Below, one piece after another: positions 24,121 to 33,088 of a DNA stretch of 64,000 bases; the first letter of the stretch is position 1, and each line of letters begins with the position of its first letter. Source of the stretch: PALSA-612 sp963755155 (GTDB taxonomy: Bacteria; Actinomycetota; Thermoleophilia; Gaiellales; Gaiellaceae); contig CAVWIV010000007.1 in NCBI GenBank assembly GCA_963755155.1, positions 1 to 64,000 of the forward strand. The letters are read 5' to 3'. The translations under genes were made by a program, and so were the position numbers. The notes under the pieces are model-generated. The model was not told where the DNA came from. It did no database searches and saw only the letters and a program-made list of their open reading frames with translations.

Positions 24121-25984
24121 CGCGCTCGATCTCGTCGAGCTCGGCTTGTCGGGCGTCGTCCGCTCGTCGGTCAGCCAGTCGGCGTTCTTGACGACGTCGA
24201 GCTCGATCGGACCCGAGGCGTCGGCCGATCCTGCCGGCTGGCGGCGGGGGCGGCGGCGTCGTGGCTTCGGCGCATCGGCGCGGCGCGGCGCTTGTCCTTG
24301 GTCGTCGATCACGCGGCGCGCAGCTACGTCCGCCGGCTCGACGAGCACGACGCCTTCGCCGGTGCACTCGACGCAGATCTCGCCCAGCGGGCCGTGCTGC
24401 CGGCGGCACGACGGCGCGCGGGATCACGCGGCCGATCCAGCCGGCGAGCCGCGTCGGCGTCGACGAAGACGCACGCCCTGCGCCGGCAGCTTCACGCGCA
24501 CGAGCGGCTCGCGCGGTGCGCAACGCGACCGCGCCGTCGCCGCGGAACTGCACGACGGGCAGCTTGCCGCGCAGGCCGGGCACGTTGCCGTTCTCCCAGC
24601 GCAGCGTCGCCTCGAACGCGAAGACGAGGTCCTCGCGCAGGTAGAGGATGTCGTCGTCGAGCGCGACCGCGGTGAACGTCTTGTCGCCCGGCGACCGCGA
24701 TCAGGTAGCCCTTGCCGGCGACCGACGTGGAGCGCGAGCCGCCGTAGTCGAACTGCTCCTCGGTCTGGTGGCCGCGCGAGCGGCGCGTCGCCGGCTCGTA
24801 CGTCGAGCTCGCCGCCGGTGACGTGGACGCCGTCGAGCCGCGTGAGCACGCGCTCGGTGACGCGGATCGACCAGCGCACCGTTCGGTGCGATCTCGAACG
24901 TCGTCGTCGCCGTCGTCGGGGCGGATCGAGGATCTCGGTCGCGAGCTCCGACAGCGGCGCGGCGGCGTCGCAGCCCGATGCCGACGCGTGGCGCCGGCGG
25001 CGCGCCGCGCGTCGACGGCGACCGCGACCTCGACCGCGCGCGAGATCATCGACTGGCCCGTCGGCGGGTGTCGGCACCGCGCTGCGCTCGGCAGCACGAA
25101 CTGCTGCGAGTCGCTCGGCTCGGGCGCGCTGATCTCGGATCGCCGGCGTCGACGCGCCTCGATCGGTCGCTCGCGCGATCGCCGGCATCGGCGCCGCGCG
25201 GCGGCGGCGCGGTCGAGGTCCGATCACGACTCGACGGCGATCTCCGGCATGCTCATCGCGCTCGGCATCGCCGACGGCATCGGAGCGCTCCGATGCGGCG
25301 GCCCGAACTCGTGACGGCGCGCTCGCCGTAGTCGCGGCCGTGAGCGGGCGCGCTCGGTCGTCGTCGGTCGGGTCGGGCGATCGATCGCGATCGCCGGCAT
25401 GTCGCGTGCGAGCGCGGATCTCGCGCTCGACTCGGATCGGCGGCTTCGGCGGCGCTGGTGCGCGGCTCGACCGCCGGAGCGCTGCGAGCTGGCTGTGGAT
25501 GCCGTCGCGCTCGGCGGCGTCAGGTTGATCTCGATCTCGGTCGCGAGCTCGTTCTGACCGGCGAGCAGGAACGAGCGGTACGCCTCGGCGTAGCGACCGG
25601 CGCGCGCGTACGCGAGGCCGAGATAGCTGACCGCGCGGCCCTGGCTCGGATCGAGCGCGCGGCTCGCCTCGAGCGCGCCGATCGCCTTGTCGGAGTCGCC
25701 GAGCTTCAGGTAGACGAGCCCGAGGTTGAGCCGGTGCGACGCGTCGGTCGGCGCGCGCTCGACGAGCTCCTCGTAGATCGGGCGCGCCTGCGGCGAACTG
25801 GCCGGCGCGGAAGTACGTCAGCCCGAGCAGCGCGAGCACGCGCGGGTTCTTCGCGTCGAGCTGGAGCGCGACGCGAAACGCGCTTCGCGGCGTCGTCGAG
25901 CTTGCCCTGCTTGAGCAGGTCGCTACCGCGCACGATGGCCTGGTCGAAGGCCTCGCGATCGCGTGCCGTGCTGCCACCACTCAC
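24083..25984 (-). CDS. TPR protein with C-terminal AIM24-like domain
   Basis: About 620 residues. The N-terminal part (25,984-25,520) has tetratricopeptide repeats: DLLKQGKLDDAAKAFRVALQ, PRVLALLGLTYFRAGQFA, SHRLNLGLVYLKLGDSDKAI and GRAVSYLGLAYARAGRYAEA. A long low-complexity Pro/Ala/Arg region (25,500-25,000) follows. The C-terminal half (25,000-24,330) resembles the AIM24 family: VLTRLDGVHVTGGELTYEPA, LDDDILYLREDLVFAFEA, LRWENGNVPGLRGKLPVVQF and GEICVECTGEGVVLVEPA. It ends at 24083 with an acidic-to-basic tail. AIM24-like proteins are widespread in bacteria without a defined role; the TPR fusion suggests a scaffold. There are many one-base insertions in the linker. Confidence 0.65.
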
Positions 25985-26011
25985 GATTATCCACCACGAT
26001 CGCGCGGCGTG

Positions 26012-28264
26012 TCACGGCTCGGCGGGGCGAATACGCTCGACCGACGAGGCCTCGCCGTCGGATCGACCGTCACGGTGATCGCGCCGTCGAGGTCGGTCCG
26101 CGCGACCGCGGCCCCGACGGCGCGCCAGCGCTGCGAGCGACCTGCGGCGGCCGGGAACCCGAACGGGTTGCGCCGCCCGCACGAGATCACCGCCAGCGAC
26201 GGCCGCGTCGCGGCGACGAACGGCGTCCGACGACGAGGTCGCGGCTGCCGTGGTGCGCGACCTTGACGACATCGACCGCGCGGCAGCCCGGCGGCGACCA
26301 GCGCCTCCTCGCCCTCGGCCTCGAGGTCGCCGGTGAACAGGATCGATCCGCCCGCGTAGCGCGATCGCGACGACGAGCGAGTTGTCGTTGACGGAGCGCA
26401 CCGGATCGGCGCCGAATCGGCGCGCGCCGGCCGTGCCTCGTAGCGCGGCGCCCACACGTGCAGCTCGACGCCGCCGCGCACGCGCGCGAGCCCGAGCGGC
26501 GGATGCACGACGCGCGTGCCGCGCGCGGCGAGCGCCGCCGCGATGCGCGCGAACGGGCGCCCTCGCCCGGTCGTCGGCGGGCTCCGGCGGCGATCCACAG
26601 CTCGCGATCGGGAACGTCGAGCGCCAGCAGCCCGAGGTAGTGGTCCGGGTGCGGGTGCGAGATGATCGCGAGGTCGATGCGCGCGTGCCGTAGACGGCGA
26701 GCGCGCGCGCGATCGTCTCGCCGGGCGTGCTCGCCGCCGCAGGTCGCGGGCACGCGAGCCGCCGGCGTCGACGAGCCAGACCTCGCCGTCGGGCAGCTCG
26801 ACGATCGCGGCGTCGCCCTGGCCGACGTCGAGGAACGTCACGCGCAGCGCGCCGTCGGCGCGGCGGACGCGGCGCGAGCGACCACGCGACGCACAGCGCG
26901 ACCCAGCCGAGCGCGTCGACGCGCGACGGCGGCGCGCGGGCGCGAGCCACGAGCGTCGAGCGCGACGAGCGACCGCGAGCAGCGAGCGCACTCGCGATCG
27001 CGACCGCGGCCGACCGGCATGCACGGGCGCGAGCAGCCCGGCGCACGTCGATCGACGCGCGCGACGAGCACGCGTCGCGAGTCGCGATCGGCGCAGTCCC
27101 ACGTCGATCGACGAGCGCCGGCGAGCGCGAGCGGCAGCGCGACGAGCTCGACGAGCGGCGTCAGCACGAGGTTGCCGACCACGCCGCCGGCGCGTGACCT
27201 GGTGGAAGTGACAGGCCGTGATCGGCGCGGTCGCGAGCGGTGACCCACACCGACGTCGCGAGTCCGCGCACGAGCCAGCGCGCGACACCGCGCTCGCCGG
27301 TCGGGCGCCGGCTCGGAGCGCGAGCGACGAGCGCCGCGACGAACGACAGCTGGAACGACGGATCGAACAGGTCCGGCGGGTCGCCACGCCAGGATCGCGA
27401 TCGCCGCGACGCCGAGCGCGTCGACGAGCCGCGACCGGGCGATCGAGCATCGCGCGCGACGAGCACGAGCGCGACGACGATCAGCGCGCGCAGCGTCGCG
27501 AGCTGCGCGCCGGTGACCAGCGTGTACGCGATCGCGAGCGCGAGGGCCGGCGGCGCCGCCCAGCGCGCCGGCCGCGACGCGCCCGCCGAACGGCGACGCC
27601 GGCGACCAGCCGGCGCAGCACCGCGAACGCGAGCCCCGCGACCACCGCGAGGTGCAGGCCGCTGCACGCTGAGCACGTGGTAGATGCCGACCGCACGCCA
27701 GCGTGCGTCGAGTGCGGGCGGGACGTCCGCGGCGATCGCCGACGACGATGCCGCGCAGCGCGGCGCGCGCCACCGGCTCGCCGTCACCGGCGCCGTCGCG
27801 ATCCGTGCGCGAGACGCGCGCTGCCTGCGCGCGCGCGGCCCACGCCACGCGCGGTCGGCCCGGCTCGTCGGCGAGACGCTCGACGTGGGTCGCCGACAGC
27901 TCGAGCGCGGCGCCGCGGCCGCGGTCACGCATCGCGCGGTCCGGCTGAGCCGGGGTCGAGGAAGCCGCGCGGCGTGCGCAGCCGGCCGGTCACCGCGAGG
28001 CTCTCGCCGGGCTCGAGCGGCACGGTCGACCAGATCCAGACCGGCACGCCCTCGGTGTGGAGCAGGGCCCCGAAGCCGTGGGGCGTGACGATCACCGGGC
28101 CCCGACGTCGCCGACCACGCGGTCGACGGCCGATCGTCGGCGATCACGCCGGCAGGCAGTCGTCGCTCGGGCGCCCGAGGCCGCCGGCGGCGACCCCCGC
28201 CGCGAGGACGATGGCGCGGGGCAGGCGAGCCGGCGACTCGGACCAGCCAGCGCAAGGTCGACAT
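26012..28264 (-). CDS. comEC: ComEC/Rec2-type DNA uptake channel (myxococcal piece)
   Basis: Polytopic inner-membrane protein that carries single-stranded DNA into the cytoplasm during transformation. The N-terminal region has VIVTPHGFGALLHTEGVPVW (OB-like DUF4131 part); the competence domain has IYHVLSVSGLHLAVVAGLAF, LAIAYTLVTGAQLATLRALI and DLFDPSFQLSFVAAL. The C-terminal metallo-beta-lactamase-like domain has FLDVGQGDAAIVELPDGEVW, LAIISHPHPDHYLGLLALD (metal-binding HxHxDH) and RSVNDNSLVV. It starts MSTLRWLVRVAGSP at 28264 and most likely ends SSVERIRPAEP at 26012. Frameshifts are dense throughout. Upstream and divergent is the secreted protein at 28,384. Confidence 0.82.
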
Positions 28265-28383
28265 CGACGCGCAATCGACCGGTTCGCCGGCGGGAGTGGC
28301 CTCTCGGATCCCTGCTGAGGGGCCATCGATGGGTGGCCCCGTGCTTGCTGTTTGCCGGGAGGGACGCCTACGATTTGCTCGGC

Positions 28384-29068
28384 ATGTTCCGCGCTTCGCT
28401 GGTCTGGTGGTCGTTTCCTCGTCGCCGGCGGTGCAGGTCGCCACCGGCTCTGTCTGGCAAGGTCGACCTTCCGGAGGAATCCCCCGCGCGCCCCAAGCTG
28501 GCGACCAAGGGATTCCTCGAACGTTTCGAGAATCCGCTCGCGCCGTCGCGCCGGTGGCGGGGACGGCCGCATGGTGATCGTGGTGCTCGGCGACGAGAAG
28601 CCGGCGTCGGCACCGGGTCGTGATCGAGCTCGTCGGCGATTCGTTCTCGCGGCGTGTGGCGCCGTTCGGCGGGCGCCGAGGTCGTGATCAAGAACATCTC
28701 GAAGACTGCGCGCACGCTGGTCGGGCGGCCGAGGAATCCCAAGCTGATTCCGCAGGGACCGATTAACTCGACCGGTCCGAAGTCGTTCCGGGTGAACGCC
28801 GACGCCAAGGTCTTCACGATTGGCGACAAGGACGCGTTTCATCTCAAGGGGAAGCTGGTCGTCGTGGTCACGCCGTACGTCGCGTATCTCGACGAGGCCG
28901 GGCGGTTCGATAGCTCGCGAGCGTGCCGGCCGGCAACTACAAGCTCAAGATCTGGTACGAGGACGGCCTGCTCGAGCGGCCGGACGACGCCGTCGAGGTC
29001 AAGAGAAGGGCAAGACCGAGTTCAACCCCAAGGTCAGCGCATACGGTGCGCCGGCCGGGAAGAAGTGA
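28384..29068 (+). CDS. Uncharacterised secreted beta-rich (cupredoxin-like) protein
   Basis: About 225 residues. After a hydrophobic N terminus comes GSVSGKVDLPEESPARPKLA, then VVIELVGDSFSPRVAPFAAG, AEVVIKNISKTARTLVGRPR, a middle KDAFHLKGKLVVVVTPYVAY, and IASVPAGNYKLKIWYEDG, ending at 29068 with SAYGAPAGKK. The alternation of beta strands and the DSFSPRVAPFAAGAEVVIKN layout recall cupredoxin-like domains of secreted deltaproteobacterial proteins, but no copper-ligand set (His-Cys-His-Met) can be seen, so metal binding is doubtful. Insertions near 28,400, 28,555, 28,665, 28,915 and 29,005 are repaired. It lies immediately before the second joint. Confidence 0.55.
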
Positions 29069-29095
29069 TCGGCGTTCGTGCCTGGATAACTGCCG
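29069..29095. other. Second joint between unrelated genome pieces
   Basis: The plus-strand protein ends at 29068. Within a few codons a minus-strand protein with its own signal peptide (start 29223) runs into the same place with no stop. Frameshift density drops sharply to the right. This marks the change to the gammaproteobacterial piece; the exact base is not resolvable by eye. Confidence 0.6.
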
Positions 29096-29223
29096 GATCG
29101 CTGATCCTCGCCTCGGACACAACAGCGCTCTGGACGAGATCCGAGTCGGAGAGCGGAGCGGCCACTAGCGCTAATGGCATCGAGGCGATTGCAAGCGCGG
29201 CAAGCTCGGGTAAGTGTTTTCAT
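29085..29223 (-). CDS. Secreted protein, N-terminal 45 residues only
   Basis: Starts at 29223 with MKTLTR and, after removal of one inserted base, a clear signal peptide (LAALAIASMPLALVAAP), then SDSDLVQSAVVSEARISDPA and a few more residues before the joint. It begins 23 bases after the stop of the beta-propeller gene, so it is probably the last visible gene of the sigma-factor operon. Too little remains to name it. Confidence 0.5.
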
Positions 29224-29246
29224 GCGTGGCTGAACGCCTAGTTGGC

Positions 29247-30248
29247 TCAGTAGTACGTCAGCGTCTCGATTCCCGTCCCGGCCTTGAAATTCTTCGTGAC
29301 CGTTGCGGTCGCGATGTCGAGCGCGGACACCGTGCCGTCGCCGTGATTCGCGACGAGCGCCGTCTTGCCGTCTGCCGAGAAGGCGATCCCCATCGGTGAA
29401 GCGCCGACCGTCAGCGTGCGCTGCGGTGCGCGGAGATTCGCTGCGTCGAAGATGCTGATCGACGACCCGGCCATCGTCAGCAGCCACTTGCCGTCGGGTG
29501 AGTAGTAAGCCTTGTAGGCGGGGTCCGCGGTATTGGCGAGCGCGATCCGGTCGAGCACCGCATCCGTCGCGGTGTCGATGACGGTCATCTCCGGCCGTGC
29601 CAAGTCCAACGCGATGACGCGCTTACCGTCCGGGGACGCCGTGATCCCTTGCGTGCCGCGCGGCATCGGCACGCTGCCGACCTGTTTGTGTGTTTCGAGA
29701 TCGAGCACCGTCACGAACAGCTTGTCGTCCTTGTTGGCGACGTACGCCTTGCTGCCGTCGGGCAATACGGCGAGCCAATGGCCGGAGCCTTCGTGATCGA
29801 TCGTGTCGACGATGCGGCCCGTTCGGCTGTCGATGACGAGAATCTTGCGGTCGAGCTCTGCCGTGACGTAGAGCATGCCGCGCGCGTCGATCTGCACGCC
29901 GTGCGGCGAGCGGTAGGGCGACAGATCGATGACGTTGGCGACCTTACGCTCGACGAGATCGAGCACGTAGATCTCGTGACCCGGCTCGGGATTGCGGTTG
30001 TAGATGCCGGGCCCGTAGATCGGCACGTAGGCGAAGCGGTGGTCGGGCGACAGCGCGAAATCGTGCGGGTTCTTCGGCAGCTCGAGGCTCGAGCGCTCGG
30101 CGAGCGTCGTCGGATCGAAGAACCGCACGTGGCCGCCGAGCTTGTCGATGAGCAGCAGGCCTTGCGTGCCCGTCGTGTGATTCAGGCTGTCGCCGAGTAC
30201 GGGCAGCGCCGCTGCGAACGTGAAAACCGTTGCGATCGATCGAAGCAT
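29247..30248 (-). CDS. Secreted YVTN/YncE-type beta-propeller protein
   Basis: 333 residues with an N-terminal signal (MLRSIATVFTFAAALPVLG) and six to seven YVTN-like repeats of about 40 residues: HDFALSPDHRFAYVPIYGPG, HGVQIDARGMLYVTAELDRK, HWLAVLPDGSKAYVANKDDK, QGITASPDGKRVIALDLARP, AYYSPDGKWLLTMAGSSISI and MGIAFSADGKTALVANHGDG. The frame is intact and there is a GGGGGAAAA ribosome-binding site before the ATG. Such periplasmic or surface propellers bind proteins or peptidoglycan; the ligand here is unknown. It lies 122 bases downstream of the anti-sigma/bactofilin gene on the same strand, so probably co-transcribed. Confidence 0.8.
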   Translation of the reverse strand: MLRSIATVFTFAAALPVLGDSLNHTTGTQGLLLIDKLGGHVRFFDPTTLAERSSLELPKNPHDFALSPDHRFAYVPIYGPGIYNRNPEPGHEIYVLDLVERKVANVIDLSPYRSPHGVQIDARGMLYVTAELDRKILVIDSRTGRIVDTIDHEGSGHWLAVLPDGSKAYVANKDDKLFVTVLDLETHKQVGSVPMPRGTQGITASPDGKRVIALDLARPEMTVIDTATDAVLDRIALANTADPAYKAYYSPDGKWLLTMAGSSISIFDAANLRAPQRTLTVGASPMGIAFSADGKTALVANHGDGTVSALDIATATVTKNFKAGTGIETLTYY

Positions 30249-30370
30249 GGTGTTTTCCCCCGGGAACGGCAGGGTGCCGTCCACCGCTCCGGTTATCGTA
30301 ACGCAGCGGTTGGCCTGCCGGGACATTCGGCAGCCGGGTGGGGGGCACCCGGCCGCCGAACGGGCGCACC

Positions 30371-31992
30371 TCAGACCGCGGCGCCGCGGTTGATGCGCGC
30401 GAGGATCAAGCTGACGATCACGCCGAAGCCGACCAGCGTCAGCACGAAGTTCGCGAGGCCGCCGATGCGCGGCAGGTTGATAGCGACGACGACGATCACG
30501 AGACCGGTAATCAGCGTGGCCGCGTAGTGCGGCGGGCCCTGCGGAGCGCGGAACAGGCTGCGGCCGATGATCTGGGCGATCACGGTCTTCGAGACGTAAA
30601 GCCCGACGGCGCCGAGCACGAACACCAGTATGGCGATCGGGATGCCGACGATCGTGAGGCACACGAGCAGTGCCGCGACCGGCAATGTCACGGCGGCCGC
30701 GAGGCCCAAGCCGCCGGCTTTGAGGACGGCCACCTGCGTTCGGGAACGATGCGTCGCGCAGCACGGGGAACAGCCAGAACAAGAGCAGGCCGGTCAGGAA
30801 CAGCGCGCCGAGCCGCACGACCTGGTTCACGTAGTAACGGACCGTCAAATAGCGGTTGCGGCGCTGCTCGCGGTCGACGAGCTGCGTGTCGACGCTGCCG
30901 CCGACGACGGCACCGGCCGCGATCTCGAGATCGTCCATGCTATCGACGTGCGCCGTAAGGTTGCCGCCGATACGCGCGGACGGCAGTAGCGTGACTTTGC
31001 CCGCGAAGCCCTCGACGTCGCCTTCGACGGCGCCGCTCACCGTGACGTTGGCGCCGAAACCCTTGACGTCGGTGCCGACGCGACCGTTGATGTCGATCCT
31101 TTCGCCGAACGCGAGGGCATTGCCCGCGACCTCGGCGGCGGCATCGACGCTGACGTCGCGCCCGAAGCCGTAGAGATTTCGGCCGACGCGGGCGCGGAGC
31201 AACGACACGCCGCGGCCGCCGCCGATGACGTTGCCGCCGACGGTGCCTTCGACGTTGATGGTTTCGCCGCCGGTGATCAGATCGCCCGTGACGTTGCCGC
31301 GCACCGTGACGCTGCGGCCGAATGCCAGCAGGTCGCCGTTGACGTTGCCGTCGATGGCGATCGTCTCACCTGCCGCGAGCAAGGTGTCGTCGACCGTCTC
31401 GCCGGCTGCAAGCGTCACGAGCCCAGTGGAGCGACGGATCTCGAACGCGTGGCCGATCGACGGTAGCGCGATGACGATCGCAAGCAGCGATGCCGCGACT
31501 GCAGCGAACGCGCGCGGACGCACGGCGGTAACCGCGAGCCAGGCGACCAGCGCAATGACGAGCGCGGCGCCAACCAAGTTCAACGTAGCAGTCCACATGG
31601 CAGTTCCCTCGTAAACCATGAAAGTGAAGACACTGAGCGCACGCTCGTAGAGCTCGCCCGATTCCAATGGGTTGAGCCACTCGAGGCCGCTCGGGATCGC
31701 CGCAGCGACCGTGTCCCAGAAGGCCTTGCTGAAGCCGCCGATGAGCGCAATGCCGAGCACGAGCACGACGAAGTCGCGCGCCCGCGCCGGCGGCGCGAAG
31801 CGGGGAATCGGCGCTGAGTCTTCGAGCGTGACGTAGCGCCAGTCGCAGCGCAGCGCTCTCTTGCCGCAGCGCTTCGATGCGCGTGCGGCAAGCGGCGCAA
31901 GTTGTTGCGTGTTGCTCGAGGAGCAGGGCTTCGCGCGCGGCAAGCGCGCCGTCGGCGTACATCGAGTGAGTGATCGGCGAAGGACAGTTCAT
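30371..31992 (-). CDS. Zinc-finger anti-sigma protein fused to bactofilin-like beta-helix repeats and membrane helices
   Basis: About 540 residues after two one-base repairs (near 31,850 and 30,733). The N terminus MNCPSPITHSMYADGALAAR plus HATTCAACRTRIEALRQES gives the His-x3-Cys-x2-Cys zinc site of anti-sigma factors. Two membrane helices follow (FVVLVLGIALIGGFSKAFW; TLNLVGAALVIALVAWLAV), then RPRAFAAVAASLLAIVIALP. Next are many bactofilin-type repeats (GNVNGDLLAFGRSVTVRGNV, GETINVEGTVGGNVIGGGRG, GERIDINGRVGTDVKGFGAN, GAVEGDVEGFAGKVTLLPSA). Helices then return at the C terminus (LGALFLTGLLLFWLFPVL; ILVFVLGAVGLYVSKTVI). The ATG overlaps the sigma-factor stop as ATGA, so the two are translated together. 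It probably holds the sigma factor at the membrane while the beta-helix faces the periplasm; this is inference. Confidence 0.75.
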
Positions 31993-32552
31993 GGCGTTTC
32001 CTCGGCAACTGCTTCTGCGTTGCTCACGCGGGCATCAGGCCGCGTCGGCAGCGATTGACGCAGGAGTTGCTTGGCGCGGCACAGCAGCACGCCCACGTGC
32101 GTGCGTGTGATGCCGAGCGACTTGGCGATCTCGTCGTAATCCGCGTCGGCGTAGTAAGCGAATGCGAGCGGCACTCGATACCGTTCCGGCAGCTTGGCGA
32201 CGGCCGCGTTGACGGCGGCTGCGCGCTCCGCGCCGAGCACGGTGCCGAGCCCGTCCTCGCCAGGGGCCTCGGCGGCGGCGGCCTCTTCGGCTTCGTCGCC
32301 GAACAAGGCGCGTTCCGTCGTGCGCCGACGCAGCAGGTCGAGGCAATGATTGCGGGCAATCCTCATGATCCAGCCTGCAAACGGCTGCGCAGGGTCGTAG
32401 CTCGCGAAGGCGTGGTAGGCGCGCATGAACGCCTCCTGCGTGGCGTCCTCGGCGCGCTCGGTCGACCCGAGCAGCTGCCGGCACAACCCGCGTACCTGGC
32501 GGTAATGCGCTGTATAAGCTTCGGCAAACGCCGCCTCCTTCGTCATCGGCAA
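31989..32552 (-). CDS. ECF sigma factor (RpoE-like)
   Basis: 187 residues. Region 2 is visible as YRQVRGLCRQLLGSTERAED and ATQEAFMRAYHAFASYDPAQ, PFAGWIMRIARNHCLDLLRR; region 4 as LPERYRVPLAFAYYADADYD and EIAKSLGITRTHVGVLLCRA. The acidic linker EEAAAAEAPGEDG is longer than usual. The last 16 residues (DARVSNAEAVAEETP) are encoded by a copy of the dispersed two-hairpin repeat described below, so the C-terminal tail was probably added by it. It is co-translated with the anti-sigma gene, and divergent from a small gene at 32,616 with only 63 bases between, where its own promoter should lie. Confidence 0.9.
   Translation of the reverse strand: MPMTKEAAFAEAYTAHYRQVRGLCRQLLGSTERAEDATQEAFMRAYHAFASYDPAQPFAGWIMRIARNHCLDLLRRRTTERALFGDEAEEAAAAEAPGEDGLGTVLGAERAAAVNAAVAKLPERYRVPLAFAYYADADYDEIAKSLGITRTHVGVLLCRAKQLLRQSLPTRPDARVSNAEAVAEETP
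32001..32045 (-). repeat. Two-hairpin dispersed repeat, copy D
   Basis: Lies over the last 15 codons of the sigma-factor gene. Gene-sense core GATGCCCGCGTGAGCAACGC then AGAAGCAGTTGCCGAG. Hairpin 1 has arms ACGCGG and CCGCGT (32026-32045). Hairpin 2 has arms GCAAC and GTTGC. It matches copies at 56,233, 57,849 and 58,142. Confidence 0.8.
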
Positions 32553-32615
32553 GTCCCTGAATCCCGCCTCTCATGGGGTAATACGCGTGGGCGCCGGATT
32601 TATTACAGTAACGGC

Positions 32616-33041
32616 ATGGCCGAGTCACGAGAGCTAGGCGCTGCGCGGGTTTGCATGGCCGAGGCCGAGGCGGGCCTATCGTCGGCGGACGGCTTGGCGC
32701 ACCTCACCGACGGGCTGGAGCGGCTCGCCGAGATCATCGAGACGGGCGCCAAGGCCGAGGCACGGACGGCGAGTAATCTCGCGGCGGCCTATGCTGCGCG
32801 CTGTTACGCCCGCGTGCGTGACCGGCTCGTGGGCGATCCGCAAATCCCGGAACCCGAGCTCGAGCACTGGTTCAAGGTCGTGCTCGCGTTCGACCAGGTT
32901 CGCGATGCGCTACCGCCTGCTGCGACCGAGCTCAAGATCGCCGTCGTGAAGGCGCTGATTGAGCGTTACTACGAAGGGCACTCGCCCGCGAAGAAGCGCG
33001 CCGTGCTCGAGCAACTCGCGTCGCTCGGACGCGCGCGTTAG
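32616..33041 (+). CDS. Hypothetical helical protein
   Basis: 141 residues, intact frame, mainly helical: RVCMAEAEAGLSSADGLAHL, DGLERLAEIIETGAKAEART, AARCYARVRDRLVGDPQIPE, HWFKVVLAFDQVRDALPPAA and the C terminus SPAKKRAVLEQLASLGRAR. No signal peptide or membrane segment. The pattern is compatible with a small cytosolic regulator or adaptor, but I recognise no family. It is divergent from the ECF sigma gene and convergent with the hydrolase gene (47-base gap). Confidence 0.6.
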   Translation: MAESRELGAARVCMAEAEAGLSSADGLAHLTDGLERLAEIIETGAKAEARTASNLAAAYAARCYARVRDRLVGDPQIPEPELEHWFKVVLAFDQVRDALPPAATELKIAVVKALIERYYEGHSPAKKRAVLEQLASLGRAR

Positions 33042-33088
33042 GCGCTGGCTGCTCGTGACGCCGCGCGTGTTCCCGTCCTGACTTCGCG

